A stretch of 64,000 nucleotides of DNA from Nitrospiria bacterium. GTDB lineage: Bacteria > Nitrospirota > Nitrospiria > JACQBZ01. The DNA is taken from assembly GCA_035517655.1 (NCBI GenBank), contig DATIYJ010000018.1:32768-96767 (forward strand), in the 5' to 3' direction. This document shows positions 19,054-27,685 of this stretch, piece after piece. Position 1 is the stretch's first letter. Every line of letters starts with the position of its first letter. The position numbers were made by a program, and so were the translations under genes. Below the pieces are notes generated by a model, which was not told the origin of the DNA, ran no database searches, and saw nothing but the letters and a program-made list of their open reading frames with translations.

Positions 19054-20014
19054 TTTTTCCCTCGTATCGGTCGTAGGCCTTGATGATATCCTGGACCAAA
19101 CGATGCCGGACGACATCGTGTTCATTAAAATAGACAAATTGAATTCCCGGAACATCTCCCAAGATCTCCTGAATCTCGATCAGTCCGGACGTCCGTTCGG
19201 TCGGGAGGTCCACCTGGGTAATGTCGCCGGTTACCACGGCTTTTGAATTAAATCCCAAGCGTGTCACAAACATTTTCATCTGCTCGGACGTCGCATTCTG
19301 CGCCTCATCCAGAATGACAAAGGAATCGTTCAGGGTCCTTCCCCGCATATAGGCCAGCGGCGCGATCTCGATCTCCCCCCGTTCCACATATCGGTTGGCC
19401 CGTTCGACCTCCATCATATCGTAGAGCGCGTCATACAAAGGGCGAAGATACGGATTGATCTTGGCATACATGTCCCCCGGCAGAAATCCCAATTTTTCTC
19501 CCGCTTCAACCGCAGGCCGAGCCAGGATGATCCGGCTTACCTGGCGTTTGGTCAAGGCCGAAACAGCCATGGCCATGGCGAGATAGGTCTTGCCCGTACC
19601 CGCCGGACCGATCGCAATCACGAGATCATATTTTCCAACGGCCTCAACGTAACCGCGCTGTGTTCCGGACCGTGGGACCACCATCCGTTTCTTCGTGGTG
19701 ATCGGAATCGCATCCAGAAAAAGCCCCTTGATGGACACCGCGGGGTTATTTTGAAAGGCTTGAATCGCATACTGGACGTCCTGGGGTCGGAGCGCGTATC
19801 CTTCATTCAGGATGCCGATCAGGCCGAGAAATAATTGTTCTGCGCTCTTCACAGCATCGGATGATCCGTGGATGGTGATCTCGTCTCCGCGGGCCGTCAA
19901 ACGGACATGCAGTGTTTCTTCAATCCGCTTCAGATGGTCATCGTAATGCCCGAACAGGGTCTGGGTTTCAATTCCGGCAGGCAATCGGATGCGCGCACTG
20001 CTTGATTTTTCCAA
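19031..20014 (-). CDS. PhoH family ATPase (PhoH-like protein)
   Basis: A 327-residue cytoplasmic P-loop ATPase. The N-terminal 90 residues form a small KH-like region (RIEETLHVRLTARGDEITIHG). The PhoH domain has Walker A GPAGTGKTYLAMA near residue 139, RIILARPAVEAGEKLGFLPGD near 164, Walker B SFVILDEAQNAT near 230 and TGDITQVDLP near 263. The family is linked to RNA metabolism and usually neighbours ybeY, as here. Initiation is at TTG (20012-20014) with AAGGA ten bases upstream; no in-frame ATG fits better. The stop overlaps the proposed pgpH start by 23 bases. Confidence 0.92.
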   Translation of the reverse strand: MEKSSSARIRLPAGIETQTLFGHYDDHLKRIEETLHVRLTARGDEITIHGSSDAVKSAEQLFLGLIGILNEGYALRPQDVQYAIQAFQNNPAVSIKGLFLDAIPITTKKRMVVPRSGTQRGYVEAVGKYDLVIAIGPAGTGKTYLAMAMAVSALTKRQVSRIILARPAVEAGEKLGFLPGDMYAKINPYLRPLYDALYDMMEVERANRYVERGEIEIAPLAYMRGRTLNDSFVILDEAQNATSEQMKMFVTRLGFNSKAVVTGDITQVDLPTERTSGLIEIQEILGDVPGIQFVYFNEHDVVRHRLVQDIIKAYDRYEGKIGKGQRK

Positions 20015-20108
20015 TGAAGCTGCTTCCTTTTTATTGATTTTTTCGTTTCATACGCAAGCGAGCCGGGCCCGGGCCGCCGTGACCCCTGGGCGGCCAAATT
20101 CATGATTG

Positions 20109-20138
20109 ATTATACCAAGGGCGGTACTCCCAAAACAA
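20109..20138 (-). promoter_or_regulatory. Predicted extended -10 promoter of the phoH-pgpH-ybeY-ftsY operon
   Basis: On the minus strand TTGTTT (20138-20133) is followed after 18 bases by a perfect TATAAT (20114-20109), preceded by TGG as in extended -10 promoters. Transcription would start near 20102, leaving a leader of about 88 bases before phoH. Confidence 0.5.
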
Positions 20139-20151
20139 CCCTTAAGGCCCG

Positions 20152-20583
20152 TCAATCCACCTGGACATGTTCGGGCGTCCCATCCGGAACAATCGTCCAA
20201 ATATCCTGGTCGGGATCCGAGTCAATATTGCCGGTGGCGGTGGCTTTATAGCTGGCGGGTTGTCCGGCAGACGGAGGGATCAGTTCAAGCGTTACAGTAT
20301 AGTAACGAAGCTCGGAGCTTTGGTATCCGATTACATTCAAGGTTCCATAACCGCCGTTAAACGCAAAATACATCGCCTCCAATCGTTTGACTTCATTGAG
20401 CGCCACGGGGGCCTCGACCTGGCGGGCGCGTTTGAGATAAGACAAATAGGTGGGAATCGCAACGCCGGCCAGGATTCCTATAATCACGCCGACGGCCATG
20501 ACCTCTAAAAGCGTGAATCCTCCCTGGTTTTTTCTCCGGCCACGTGGGGCTTTCAAATGGGCGCCAACGCCTCGGCGGATCAT
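20152..20583 (-). CDS. Type IV pilin / pseudopilin-like structural protein
   Basis: A 143-residue prepilin. A long basic leader ends in QGG and the cleavage site G22/F23 opens the mature helix FTLLEVMAVGVIIGILAGVA, with Glu at mature position 5. This is the canonical signal for PilD processing and N-methylation. Downstream there is AIPTYLSYLKRARQVEAPVALNEVKRLE, the helical spine seen in PilA/PilE and GspG-like subunits. The globular part ends with ATATGNIDSDPDQDIWTI, a block common in type IVa pilins. It is a good candidate for the major pilin and is the last gene of the pilus operon, 14 bases after the HAMP gene. AAGGATG precedes the ATG. Confidence 0.85.
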   Translation of the reverse strand: MIRRGVGAHLKAPRGRRKNQGGFTLLEVMAVGVIIGILAGVAIPTYLSYLKRARQVEAPVALNEVKRLEAMYFAFNGGYGTLNVIGYQSSELRYYTVTLELIPPSAGQPASYKATATGNIDSDPDQDIWTIVPDGTPEHVQVD

Positions 20584-20597
20584 CTTGTCATCCTTGA

Positions 20598-21215
20598 TTA
20601 CGAATCTCTGTGGGGAACGCTTTCGGGCGGTTCCGAGCTCGGCAGGGAGCGGCCGAGCGTAAACCGTTGCAGCAGCGCCTCAATGCCTTCGGCCTGCTTC
20701 TGGATTTGGTCCAGCATGGGGTCGAGCTGTTCTGGAGCGAATCGTTTGTTGCGAACCTCCCCCAGAATTTCCACCAGGAGGTGATGAACGGACTGAACCG
20801 TACGCAGCACATCTTCTTTCTGACGAACAATCTCGTTCACCCACACGGCCAGTTCTTGAAGATCATCACCCGCTCGAAAATGGACCTGCAGCCGCAGATC
20901 ACCCGACGCGATCTGTTTGAGTGACTGCTCAAGGCGATAAATCGGCCCGGCAAACCGGTGCGTGACCCAGATGCTCAACAACATGAAAACAGGGACACTG
21001 ACCAAGATGGCCGGCCAGAGCCGGTCACTTAAGGCGATGAACTGAGTTGCCGCGAGCGCCTGTTCCTCGAGCGACAGCCCCGACCTCAATCTCAAGGCGG
21101 GCGGGAGAAAAAGCGCAACGGCCAGAACGAACGTGTAAGCCAAGAGCAACAAACAGGTAAATAGCGCATATTTCCGCTGGATGGGATGGACGTAAAACCG
21201 TTTTCGAGCCTTCAT
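20598..21215 (-). CDS. HAMP-domain membrane protein without an output domain
   Basis: A 205-residue protein. A cytoplasmic N terminus (MKARKRFYVHPIQRKY) is followed by membrane segment 1 (YALFTCLLLLAYTFVLAVALF), a short periplasmic loop of about 35 residues, membrane segment 2 (AILVSVPVFMLLSIWV) and a HAMP domain (HRFAGPIYRLEQSLKQIASG, residues about 88-140). The rest is a helical, probably coiled-coil tail (VNEIVRQKEDVLRTVQSVHHLL). No kinase, GGDEF or methyl-accepting domain follows. Its place between the MshEN protein and the pilin suggests a signalling or scaffold role at the pilus machine. This is inference. Confidence 0.75.
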   Translation of the reverse strand: MKARKRFYVHPIQRKYALFTCLLLLAYTFVLAVALFLPPALRLRSGLSLEEQALAATQFIALSDRLWPAILVSVPVFMLLSIWVTHRFAGPIYRLEQSLKQIASGDLRLQVHFRAGDDLQELAVWVNEIVRQKEDVLRTVQSVHHLLVEILGEVRNKRFAPEQLDPMLDQIQKQAEGIEALLQRFTLGRSLPSSEPPESVPHRDS

Positions 21216-21234
21216 GGCGTTGTCTCGGGGCTCC

Positions 21235-22269
21235 TTATAGCTCTTTGATTTTCTTTTTCAGAATCAAAATTTCCAAGGCCATGGCCAGTTTTTGTCCCAG
21301 CTTGCGCACATACGCAAGCGCCTGGATCGGCCGGCCCGAAACTTGATCGTCACCGTACAGGACAGCGACCACTTGGTCATTCATCGATACAGGGAGGAGC
21401 AAGATTTCTTTGGGCAGGTCACCGCCGAGCAACTGGAACAGGTCCCGGTAGGTCGGATCATAGGGAGCCGGTCCCTGATAAAACGTCTTGGCCGTTACCA
21501 CGTCTTTAAACAGGGAGGGCTGATCCAACTGGAACTCCAGACGGCCGATCTCGGCTTCATGGTACACCGGGAAGGCCCTCCAGCCGAGCGCCTTCCCGGC
21601 TTTGACTAAGAAAAGAATTCCCCGATCCAGAACCACGTTCAAGGCCTTCATGAATGTTCCGATCGCCTCATCCCGATTCCGAACCTCCTCCCAGTCTTCT
21701 TTGGCCTGTTGCATGGCTGATTCCAACTCCTCCGGCGTCGGCTCCTTCCTGGCGGATTTCTCATCTACGGCTCCCGATTGAGGCCGGTGGCGCTTCCGTT
21801 CATCATCCAGCACGGAAATATACCGGAGTTGCCGGCCGATCTGGTAGTGGCGTTCCAGCCCGTATCGGATACGGGCTTCGGAAGCGATGTACGGCTTGAT
21901 GGCGCAGCCCGTGATAAACCGGAGTTCGTCGATGACCTCCAGATCGGTGGGATCCAAGATGGCGACGCTCAAGACGGTCCGATCGCGTTTGATCGGGACA
22001 ACATTATATTTTTGAGCCAGCTCGCGGGGAATCAGTTTAACAAGGGACGGATCGATATCATCCAGCTCAGAGGCCTGCGCGCTTGGAATCCTTAATTTTT
22101 TGCTCAGAAATTGCGTGAGTTCGTTTTCGGACAGCAAACCGAGTTCGATGAGATTGGTTCCCAGTCGCCCGCCCATCGTGACCTGCCGTTCGAGCGCCGA
22201 CGAAAGTTGGGATTCCGTGATCTTTCCTGCTTTGATCAGATATTCACCTAAGCGCTCGGCCAAAGACAT
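21235..22269 (-). CDS. Stand-alone MshEN (GspE N-terminal) c-di-GMP-binding-like protein
   Basis: A 344-residue protein without an ATPase domain. Residues 6-29 match the MshEN consensus RLGxxL-xxxG-x5-L-xxx-L-xxQ (RLGEYLIKAG ... LSSALERQ), and a second copy starts at residue 35 (RLGTNLIELGLLSENELTQF). Together these form the tandem motif that binds c-di-GMP in MshE-type pilus ATPases. The GspE-N fold continues to about residue 140 (IPRELAQKYNVVPIKRD). A charged linker follows, then a GAF-like C-terminal domain (about 200-344; AIGTFMKALNVVLDRGILFLVKAG, EILLLPVSMNDQVVAVLYGDD). The start is uncertain: ATG 22269 has GGAGG immediately adjacent, and GTG 22302 lacks a clear site. It lies in the pilus operon between the Ig-like protein and the HAMP protein. 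Confidence 0.82.
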   Translation of the reverse strand: MSLAERLGEYLIKAGKITESQLSSALERQVTMGGRLGTNLIELGLLSENELTQFLSKKLRIPSAQASELDDIDPSLVKLIPRELAQKYNVVPIKRDRTVLSVAILDPTDLEVIDELRFITGCAIKPYIASEARIRYGLERHYQIGRQLRYISVLDDERKRHRPQSGAVDEKSARKEPTPEELESAMQQAKEDWEEVRNRDEAIGTFMKALNVVLDRGILFLVKAGKALGWRAFPVYHEAEIGRLEFQLDQPSLFKDVVTAKTFYQGPAPYDPTYRDLFQLLGGDLPKEILLLPVSMNDQVVAVLYGDDQVSGRPIQALAYVRKLGQKLAMALEILILKKKIKEL

Positions 22270-22402
22270 CCTCCGAATATCAAGTTGATCTCGTCCCGAC
22301 ACCTTGGACTGAAAAAGTCAATTCCGCCGCCAAATGGATTGAACCGCCTTTCATTCCATACACACAAGAGCGAATCTCCTTAGATGATGCCGCACTCAAC
22401 GT

Positions 22403-23245
22403 CTAGGAACCTGAATGAACCGTCAATTTGAACTGTTGATAGGCCTCGGCCCCGTCACCGTCCGACACCACCACCCCGACGTCCACCGAAGGGTGTTCCG
22501 CGGAAACCCTCCATTGAACAATCCCCGTTCCGGGATCGATGGTCATCCCTTCGGGCGATTGGCTGAGACGGAACTGCAGCGGATCTCCATCGGGATCCAA
22601 GGCTTTCACGTTGTAGGTGTATATTCCCCCCTCGACCGTCATCGACGGGCTGCTTGTAATCTGGGGCGGTCGGTTGATGACGAATACGGGCTGGGAACTG
22701 GCCTCAACACCGTTGGACTTTCCGTCCGATGGGACGACCCTCACCACGACACGATCATGTTTGTGAAGATCGCTGCCAGCCAATCGGGGACTGTTTCCTT
22801 GCGTTACGATCTGTCCGTTCACAAGCCAGGTGTAGGACAGTTGAACCGGGTCTCCATCCTGATCGAAAGCCGTCGCTCGGGCCTCCAACTCGTCTCCGAG
22901 ATGGGGCTTGAGCGGAGCGATTTCAACCGAAAGGATCTTGGGGGGATAATTATTCACCTCGGGAGCCGGGAGTGCCACCTGTCGCGACGGGCCGTCTATC
23001 TTTTGAAGCGACGTCGTCGCCCGATTAGCCTCCATCGGCGGGGAAGAAAGCGGGGCCGGATTTGGCGCTCCCCGCGTCAACACACTGATCATCCAGCCCA
23101 ACGCGAACACCGCCCCGATCGAAAGCAGCGCGACAAGAACGCGCCGCATTCTCGCGCTGACGGACTCGGCGGTACCGGAAGAGCGCCGAGTGCCGTCCCG
23201 ACTCGGGGTTGATTTGGGTTCCTTATCGATCGTCACGATCTTCAC
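22403..23245 (-). CDS. Membrane-anchored protein with Ig/cadherin-like repeats
   Basis: A 280-residue protein. A basic cytoplasmic N terminus (about 30 residues) is followed by one membrane segment (VLVALLSIGAVFALGWMISVL), a Pro/Ser-rich linker and two beta-sandwich-like modules. The first (about 100-190) has DQDGDPVQLSYTWLVNGQIV. The second (about 190-280) has PPQITSSPSMTVEGGIYTYNVKALDPDGDPLQFRLSQSP, the pattern of cadherin-like/He-PIG putative Ig domains. Repeated DxDGDP motifs suggest calcium sites. GTG initiation at 23245 follows GGAG. It lies directly behind PilY1 and probably acts in the periplasm or at the surface with it. Confidence 0.72.
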   Translation of the reverse strand: MKIVTIDKEPKSTPSRDGTRRSSGTAESVSARMRRVLVALLSIGAVFALGWMISVLTRGAPNPAPLSSPPMEANRATTSLQKIDGPSRQVALPAPEVNNYPPKILSVEIAPLKPHLGDELEARATAFDQDGDPVQLSYTWLVNGQIVTQGNSPRLAGSDLHKHDRVVVRVVPSDGKSNGVEASSQPVFVINRPPQITSSPSMTVEGGIYTYNVKALDPDGDPLQFRLSQSPEGMTIDPGTGIVQWRVSAEHPSVDVGVVVSDGDGAEAYQQFKLTVHSGS

Positions 23246-23294
23246 GGGTCACGCTCCGTTCCGTCATGAAAATCCGCGGTCCGCTGATTCCTCG

Positions 23295-26200
23295 TTACAT
23301 CTGCTTTTCCTGCCAGGTCATCACGCCGCTTTTGAACTTAAAGGGCGGTGTGCCGTCCACTTCACTGATGCTGCCGGTGCCCTGCTGGACGAAGCCACGC
23401 ACCCCCTCTTCGGTGCCGATATGGAGTCCGGCCATGGAGGGCACTCCCTGGCCGAGATCGGTGCTGCGATTGATCACGTTTCCTGTCGTTCCGATCACCG
23501 GCGAACTATAGGCCGAACCGGTCTCAAAATAAGTCGCATAGAGCTTGCCTTCACCTTGAAAGCCGCAAACATCGTTGGTCGGGGTAAAGGTGCTGAACAG
23601 CACGACGCCCGCGAGAATGACCGGTTTTGCAAGGACGCGTTCGCCGGCCGTCGAGAAGGTCAGCACCCAACCCCTCACAGACGGGTCTCTCGCCTTGGTC
23701 AAAAGATCGGTGAAGGTGGGTTCCGATATATTGCCGCCGTTGAATGAGATCGTCCCCGTTTGAGTTCCGTCCGTGTCCACGCTTGCATTGGAAACGTCAA
23801 GCAGTTGAGACGTTGTGACCGGTGTGCAGCCCGTATCATCCTGCCAACACACCCTATTATTAGTATTATCTTCGTCTTTGATCCCGTACATGGCCTGAAA
23901 CTCCGATGCCCCGTATGCTTTGTCGTTTGCGGATAGGAAGCGCCCGGTGCCGAAATAGACCCAGAGGTTTAGGAAGCTGTCGATCGATAGAGAAGGCGCT
24001 TCCAGAATGGGACCGGGTGCCGAATAGAGCGTGGAGAGATGCCAGTTCGCGGGGTTCGTATCATTTTTTGTAACAACGCGGTAAAGATTCCCGTTCCAGG
24101 CCGTTCCGTTTTGTATGGCACTACCGACATAGACGGTATCCACACCGTAGTCAAGGTTTCCGTCCAGCGTGGTCACATCGCCGAGGAATTCATTGTTCAC
24201 CGCGTTATCAAACTTGTTCAACAAGGTGCCGTTGCTCAGATCAAAAACATACAGATGACTGTAGATATCCGCGCTAAACAGGTTGGGGGTGCCCCTGTTT
24301 CCAATATAATTGGTGGGACCGGAGCCCATAATCACAACCCATTTTGAACCACCGCTGCTGTTGGCCACGCGCGCCACGGCCGGAAAGGAGGTGGTGAAGC
24401 CCATATTGGAACGGGTGGCCGTCCACAAGAGCACAGGAGGCTTCTCCGGATTGGTGATATCCAAAGCGAAGAAGGAGGATTGGAAGGCGCGGGTCGTGGT
24501 TCCCGACCCGAAATTGTCCGTGACCGAGACGGTCCCGCCTCCGAGTCGCAATCCTCCGATCAGGACCGTTCCCCATCCCCCGGGATGGTCCGCGTCCGCG
24601 CTGAAAATTTTTGCGTCTACCACCTTCGGCTTTTGGTCCACATAGTAGACATGGGTGTAATTGGGATCGGTGAGCCATCTCAAGTGAGGCAGGAGGTTGT
24701 AAGGCACATAGGCCCAAAGCTCTTCTCCGAGGACGTGGCCGGTTCCCGGGTCAAACTTTTTTGTGGCGGGATCGTAGGTTCCGGCGTTGAAGGCATGGAG
24801 CATGCCGTCGTTGGCGCCGACATAAACCACGTCTCGTCGAGTTTGGTACTGCTGTATGAATTGCTCGTACGAGCTGTCTTTGTAGACGAGGTCATACTGC
24901 TCCATGGGTTTTCCGACCGTCACCGGAGTCGAATAGATGATGTCGCCCAGTTTCCAGACATGAAGACTCCCGTTGACCGTGACCGACCGGTCTCGATACC
25001 CGGTGATGTTCGCGCCCCGGATGAAATTAATCACATTCGTGGCATCGGGAGTCGCGGGATTGGGCGAGCCGAGCGTGGTGGTCGCGGTATTAAGATAGGG
25101 TCGAAGAAGCGCTGCCTGGCTGCTGTCAAAACTGATGAACTCGCTCGGGGTCACCAGCCCGTCGTTGTTCTGATCCACCCAGGTATAGATATGGCGATCC
25201 GTGTCGGCCCGCAAGGCCAGCAATTTTCCGGCCTCCCAAATCGGGAGGAGTTGATCCAGGGTGACGATTGAACTCGGCGTCGAGGAATCCGGCGTTCCGT
25301 CGCCGTTTGCATCGTCGAACCGCTGAACCACGGTCTGACCGCTGTTGGGATCGAAGACCAACTTGACGATCTTGTCCGTGGTCAGGTCCAGCGTTTGATT
25401 CTGATTGGAATCCTCCCGAAGGTTGCCCTTCGAGTCCAAGAAGAGCCCCTGGAGGTAACCCAGCCATTGGATATTATTCAATCCTTCAAATTTGCTTGGA
25501 TAGAAGTAGGCCTGGTATAGGGCCCCTTCTCCTGTTTCCGTGGTTGACAGAATCGAGACCGACGTGCCGGAGGAGCTCCGTTTTAAAATATCCGTAATGG
25601 CCGCCATCAATCTATCCCTCATCGTAAAGGCATTGGCCGATTCAAAATAGGTGTCCGGAACCCCGTCGCCGTCCGCATCCCATTCCTGGCATAGAGGATT
25701 CGGACTGGCCGTTCCACAGGTGGCATCCTTGAACGGCTTCCCGTCGCCGTCAAGGTCGTTGAACCCACCTACCATGGCCGCATCTTTCAGAAGGTTGGAC
25801 CCGGTTCCGAATGCAAAAAAGGTATAGAGGGTGATATTTTGCATGCCGGGAAGGTCATGTCCCGCCGCGCCGATCGGCGGAATGGTCGCCTGACGGAGAT
25901 CGGTCGTATGGGCCCAGTAGGCCACGTCATCCAGATAATGTCCGCCGCTTCCCGTGCAGGGATCGCTCGTCGGACCGCCGTAATAGTTTGAGCAGTTGTC
26001 ATGGTGATCCCACATCGTATTGTGGAGACTTGCGGAGGTATTGCTGTGTTTGGGCGGAGCCCCGGCTCCTGCGGTGATATTGGCGGTGCAGCCGGCCGCC
26101 ACGGCGCAATGAACGCTGGTCCCGTGTTGTGCCGCGGTATGCGCATAGTCCATGATGGTGCTGGGAATCGTCATGTCCTGGGTCGGCTGGCCGTCCGTGA

Positions 26201-27251
26201 ACATGATCACGAAACTCTTGCAACAAGGTACATACTGGGCCGGGGTCAGCCAGGCCGGTGAATTAAAATAATAGGGGTCCCGACTCGTGGTCGTGTAGGA
26301 ATAGTCGGATCCGGAGAAGGCCGGCGCGATTTGGGCAAAGTAGCGTGATGCCTCATAGAGGGATTCGGCCAGGGGCGTGTTGGTGGTCGGAGCGGTGCAT
26401 TCAATCGCATTAATGATGGGCAGACCTGAGCTGGCGCAGGTGGCATTGCTGACGAGAGGCGTCGATCCCACATCCGCAAGCACATGCCCTCCGTCGCTTG
26501 TATTGTACTCCATCAGGCCAAACCGGGCCTTTCCCCCCACCTGCTGAATGATACCGGTCGGCTCGGTCGTCGGCACCACGGTCAAAGCAAAGGATTTGGT
26601 GGTACTGTACGAGCCACCGGAACCGCACGCGGTCCCCCCCGAGTTCGAATTCGTGATGGTTATGTAGCTTACCCCGCTGGTCGTACTCCTGTTCCAATTG
26701 CATGTTCCGGTAAACGGGCTCACCGCCGCTGCGGTATACGAAACGGCGTTGACACCTTCCGTGGTTTCCCCGATAAGATTTCCGGTTCCCAGACAATTCC
26801 CGCTCGCATCTCTCGCCGAGCACTTCCCGCCCATCATCACAAATTTCGTGACCTCGAGTTTCTCCATCGATATAAAATTGAGAAAGTTTCCATCCCAATG
26901 TGTGCAACTTCCCAGGGTGCCGGCCTCGACCACGAATTTCAAGGTCGAACCCGAACCGCTTGTGGTGTAGCACTTCTGCTCAAAATAGCCGCCAAACGTC
27001 ATTGTCGGATCATAGGTTTCACTATTGAGATGGTAGGCCGAGTCCTGCATGCTCCCGGAGTTGTCCATTAAGAGAAGCACGTTCGGAGGCAATGCATTCC
27101 CCACGAAAGGCGGCACGGCGCTATATTCCGTCATATTGCATGGGCTGGGTGGGGACAATATTGAAGTACACGTGGCCATCGTCTCCGTGACCCATGGACC
27201 GGACATTAAAACCGCGATCCCAAACAGGATGAGCAAGATGAGCCGTTTCAT
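23295..27251 (-). CDS. pilY1: PilY1-like type IV pilus tip adhesin
   Basis: A 1318-residue secreted protein. The start at 27251 has AGGAG seven bases upstream and gives a signal peptide (MKRLILLILFGIAVLMSGPW). A von Willebrand A domain follows, with MIDAS DNSGSM at residues 63-68 and a long insert. EF-hand-like calcium loops occur at about residues 525 (DADGDGVPD), 646 (DANGDGTPD) and 691 (DQNNDGLVTPSEF). The C-terminal third is the PilC/PilY1 beta-propeller (VYVGANDGMLHAFNAG, ELWAYVPYNLLPHL, KPKVVDAKIF, GGWGTVLIGGLRLGGG). Members of this family sit at the pilus tip, control extension/retraction with calcium and mediate adhesion or surface sensing. It is cotranscribed with minor pilins, as in Pseudomonas and Geobacter. 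Confidence 0.93.
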   Translation of the reverse strand: MKRLILLILFGIAVLMSGPWVTETMATCTSILSPPSPCNMTEYSAVPPFVGNALPPNVLLLMDNSGSMQDSAYHLNSETYDPTMTFGGYFEQKCYTTSGSGSTLKFVVEAGTLGSCTHWDGNFLNFISMEKLEVTKFVMMGGKCSARDASGNCLGTGNLIGETTEGVNAVSYTAAAVSPFTGTCNWNRSTTSGVSYITITNSNSGGTACGSGGSYSTTKSFALTVVPTTEPTGIIQQVGGKARFGLMEYNTSDGGHVLADVGSTPLVSNATCASSGLPIINAIECTAPTTNTPLAESLYEASRYFAQIAPAFSGSDYSYTTTSRDPYYFNSPAWLTPAQYVPCCKSFVIMFTDGQPTQDMTIPSTIMDYAHTAAQHGTSVHCAVAAGCTANITAGAGAPPKHSNTSASLHNTMWDHHDNCSNYYGGPTSDPCTGSGGHYLDDVAYWAHTTDLRQATIPPIGAAGHDLPGMQNITLYTFFAFGTGSNLLKDAAMVGGFNDLDGDGKPFKDATCGTASPNPLCQEWDADGDGVPDTYFESANAFTMRDRLMAAITDILKRSSSGTSVSILSTTETGEGALYQAYFYPSKFEGLNNIQWLGYLQGLFLDSKGNLREDSNQNQTLDLTTDKIVKLVFDPNSGQTVVQRFDDANGDGTPDSSTPSSIVTLDQLLPIWEAGKLLALRADTDRHIYTWVDQNNDGLVTPSEFISFDSSQAALLRPYLNTATTTLGSPNPATPDATNVINFIRGANITGYRDRSVTVNGSLHVWKLGDIIYSTPVTVGKPMEQYDLVYKDSSYEQFIQQYQTRRDVVYVGANDGMLHAFNAGTYDPATKKFDPGTGHVLGEELWAYVPYNLLPHLRWLTDPNYTHVYYVDQKPKVVDAKIFSADADHPGGWGTVLIGGLRLGGGTVSVTDNFGSGTTTRAFQSSFFALDITNPEKPPVLLWTATRSNMGFTTSFPAVARVANSSGGSKWVVIMGSGPTNYIGNRGTPNLFSADIYSHLYVFDLSNGTLLNKFDNAVNNEFLGDVTTLDGNLDYGVDTVYVGSAIQNGTAWNGNLYRVVTKNDTNPANWHLSTLYSAPGPILEAPSLSIDSFLNLWVYFGTGRFLSANDKAYGASEFQAMYGIKDEDNTNNRVCWQDDTGCTPVTTSQLLDVSNASVDTDGTQTGTISFNGGNISEPTFTDLLTKARDPSVRGWVLTFSTAGERVLAKPVILAGVVLFSTFTPTNDVCGFQGEGKLYATYFETGSAYSSPVIGTTGNVINRSTDLGQGVPSMAGLHIGTEEGVRGFVQQGTGSISEVDGTPPFKFKSGVMTWQEKQM

Positions 27252-27289
27252 TTGATTTCTCCTTTTCCAAAGAGAGCCGTTCCCCAAAT

Positions 27290-27661
27290 TTACCGGGGAA
27301 GGGCCTCGATTAGGACCATTTCCTTGACGACCCCTTTCTCCAGACGGAAGCGAACCTTCGATGGAGAAGTGAAGCTCGTTAATGAAATGGGATCGCCATT
27401 TTTGTCCTTGAATTTACCCAACGGGTCCACCGGAAAGGTAGTCCCGTCCTTTAACAATACAATCTCGATCGGTCCAACGATTTCGTCCTGTCCTGGCTTG
27501 AAATGGACTCCATCAACCCGTAGGAGAACCGGTTGCGACCAGTCCGAAGTCTCGGCCATCGCCAGGGAGGATATTCCAAGTTGAACCGGAGTGAAACCCG
27601 CCAATACAATAATGGATAACGCAAGCCCGAAATGAACGAATGCCTTGAATAGGGATTTCAT
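27290..27661 (-). CDS. Small secreted protein of the pilus operon, unknown family
   Basis: A 123-residue protein with a long signal peptide (MKSLFKAFVHFGLALSIIVLAG, cleavage perhaps after SSLAMA at about residue 36). The mature part of about 87 residues is rich in beta-forming segments (PVLLRVDGVHF, GPIEIVLLKDGTTFPVDPLGKF, KVRFRLEKGVVKEMVLIEALP). I do not recognise a family. It sits between PilX and PilY1 with short gaps and a good ribosome site (GAGGTG), so it is expected to work with PilY1, perhaps as a chaperone or tip component. That function is inference only. Confidence 0.7.
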   Translation of the reverse strand: MKSLFKAFVHFGLALSIIVLAGFTPVQLGISSLAMAETSDWSQPVLLRVDGVHFKPGQDEIVGPIEIVLLKDGTTFPVDPLGKFKDKNGDPISLTSFTSPSKVRFRLEKGVVKEMVLIEALPR

Positions 27662-27685
27662 GAGTCACCTCGCGTTTCAATTCTT

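Noticed and set aside
22270..22302. GTG start for the MshEN protein
   Set aside because: No ribosome site precedes it; the ATG at 22269 was preferred, though its GGAGG is immediately adjacent, so this remains uncertain.
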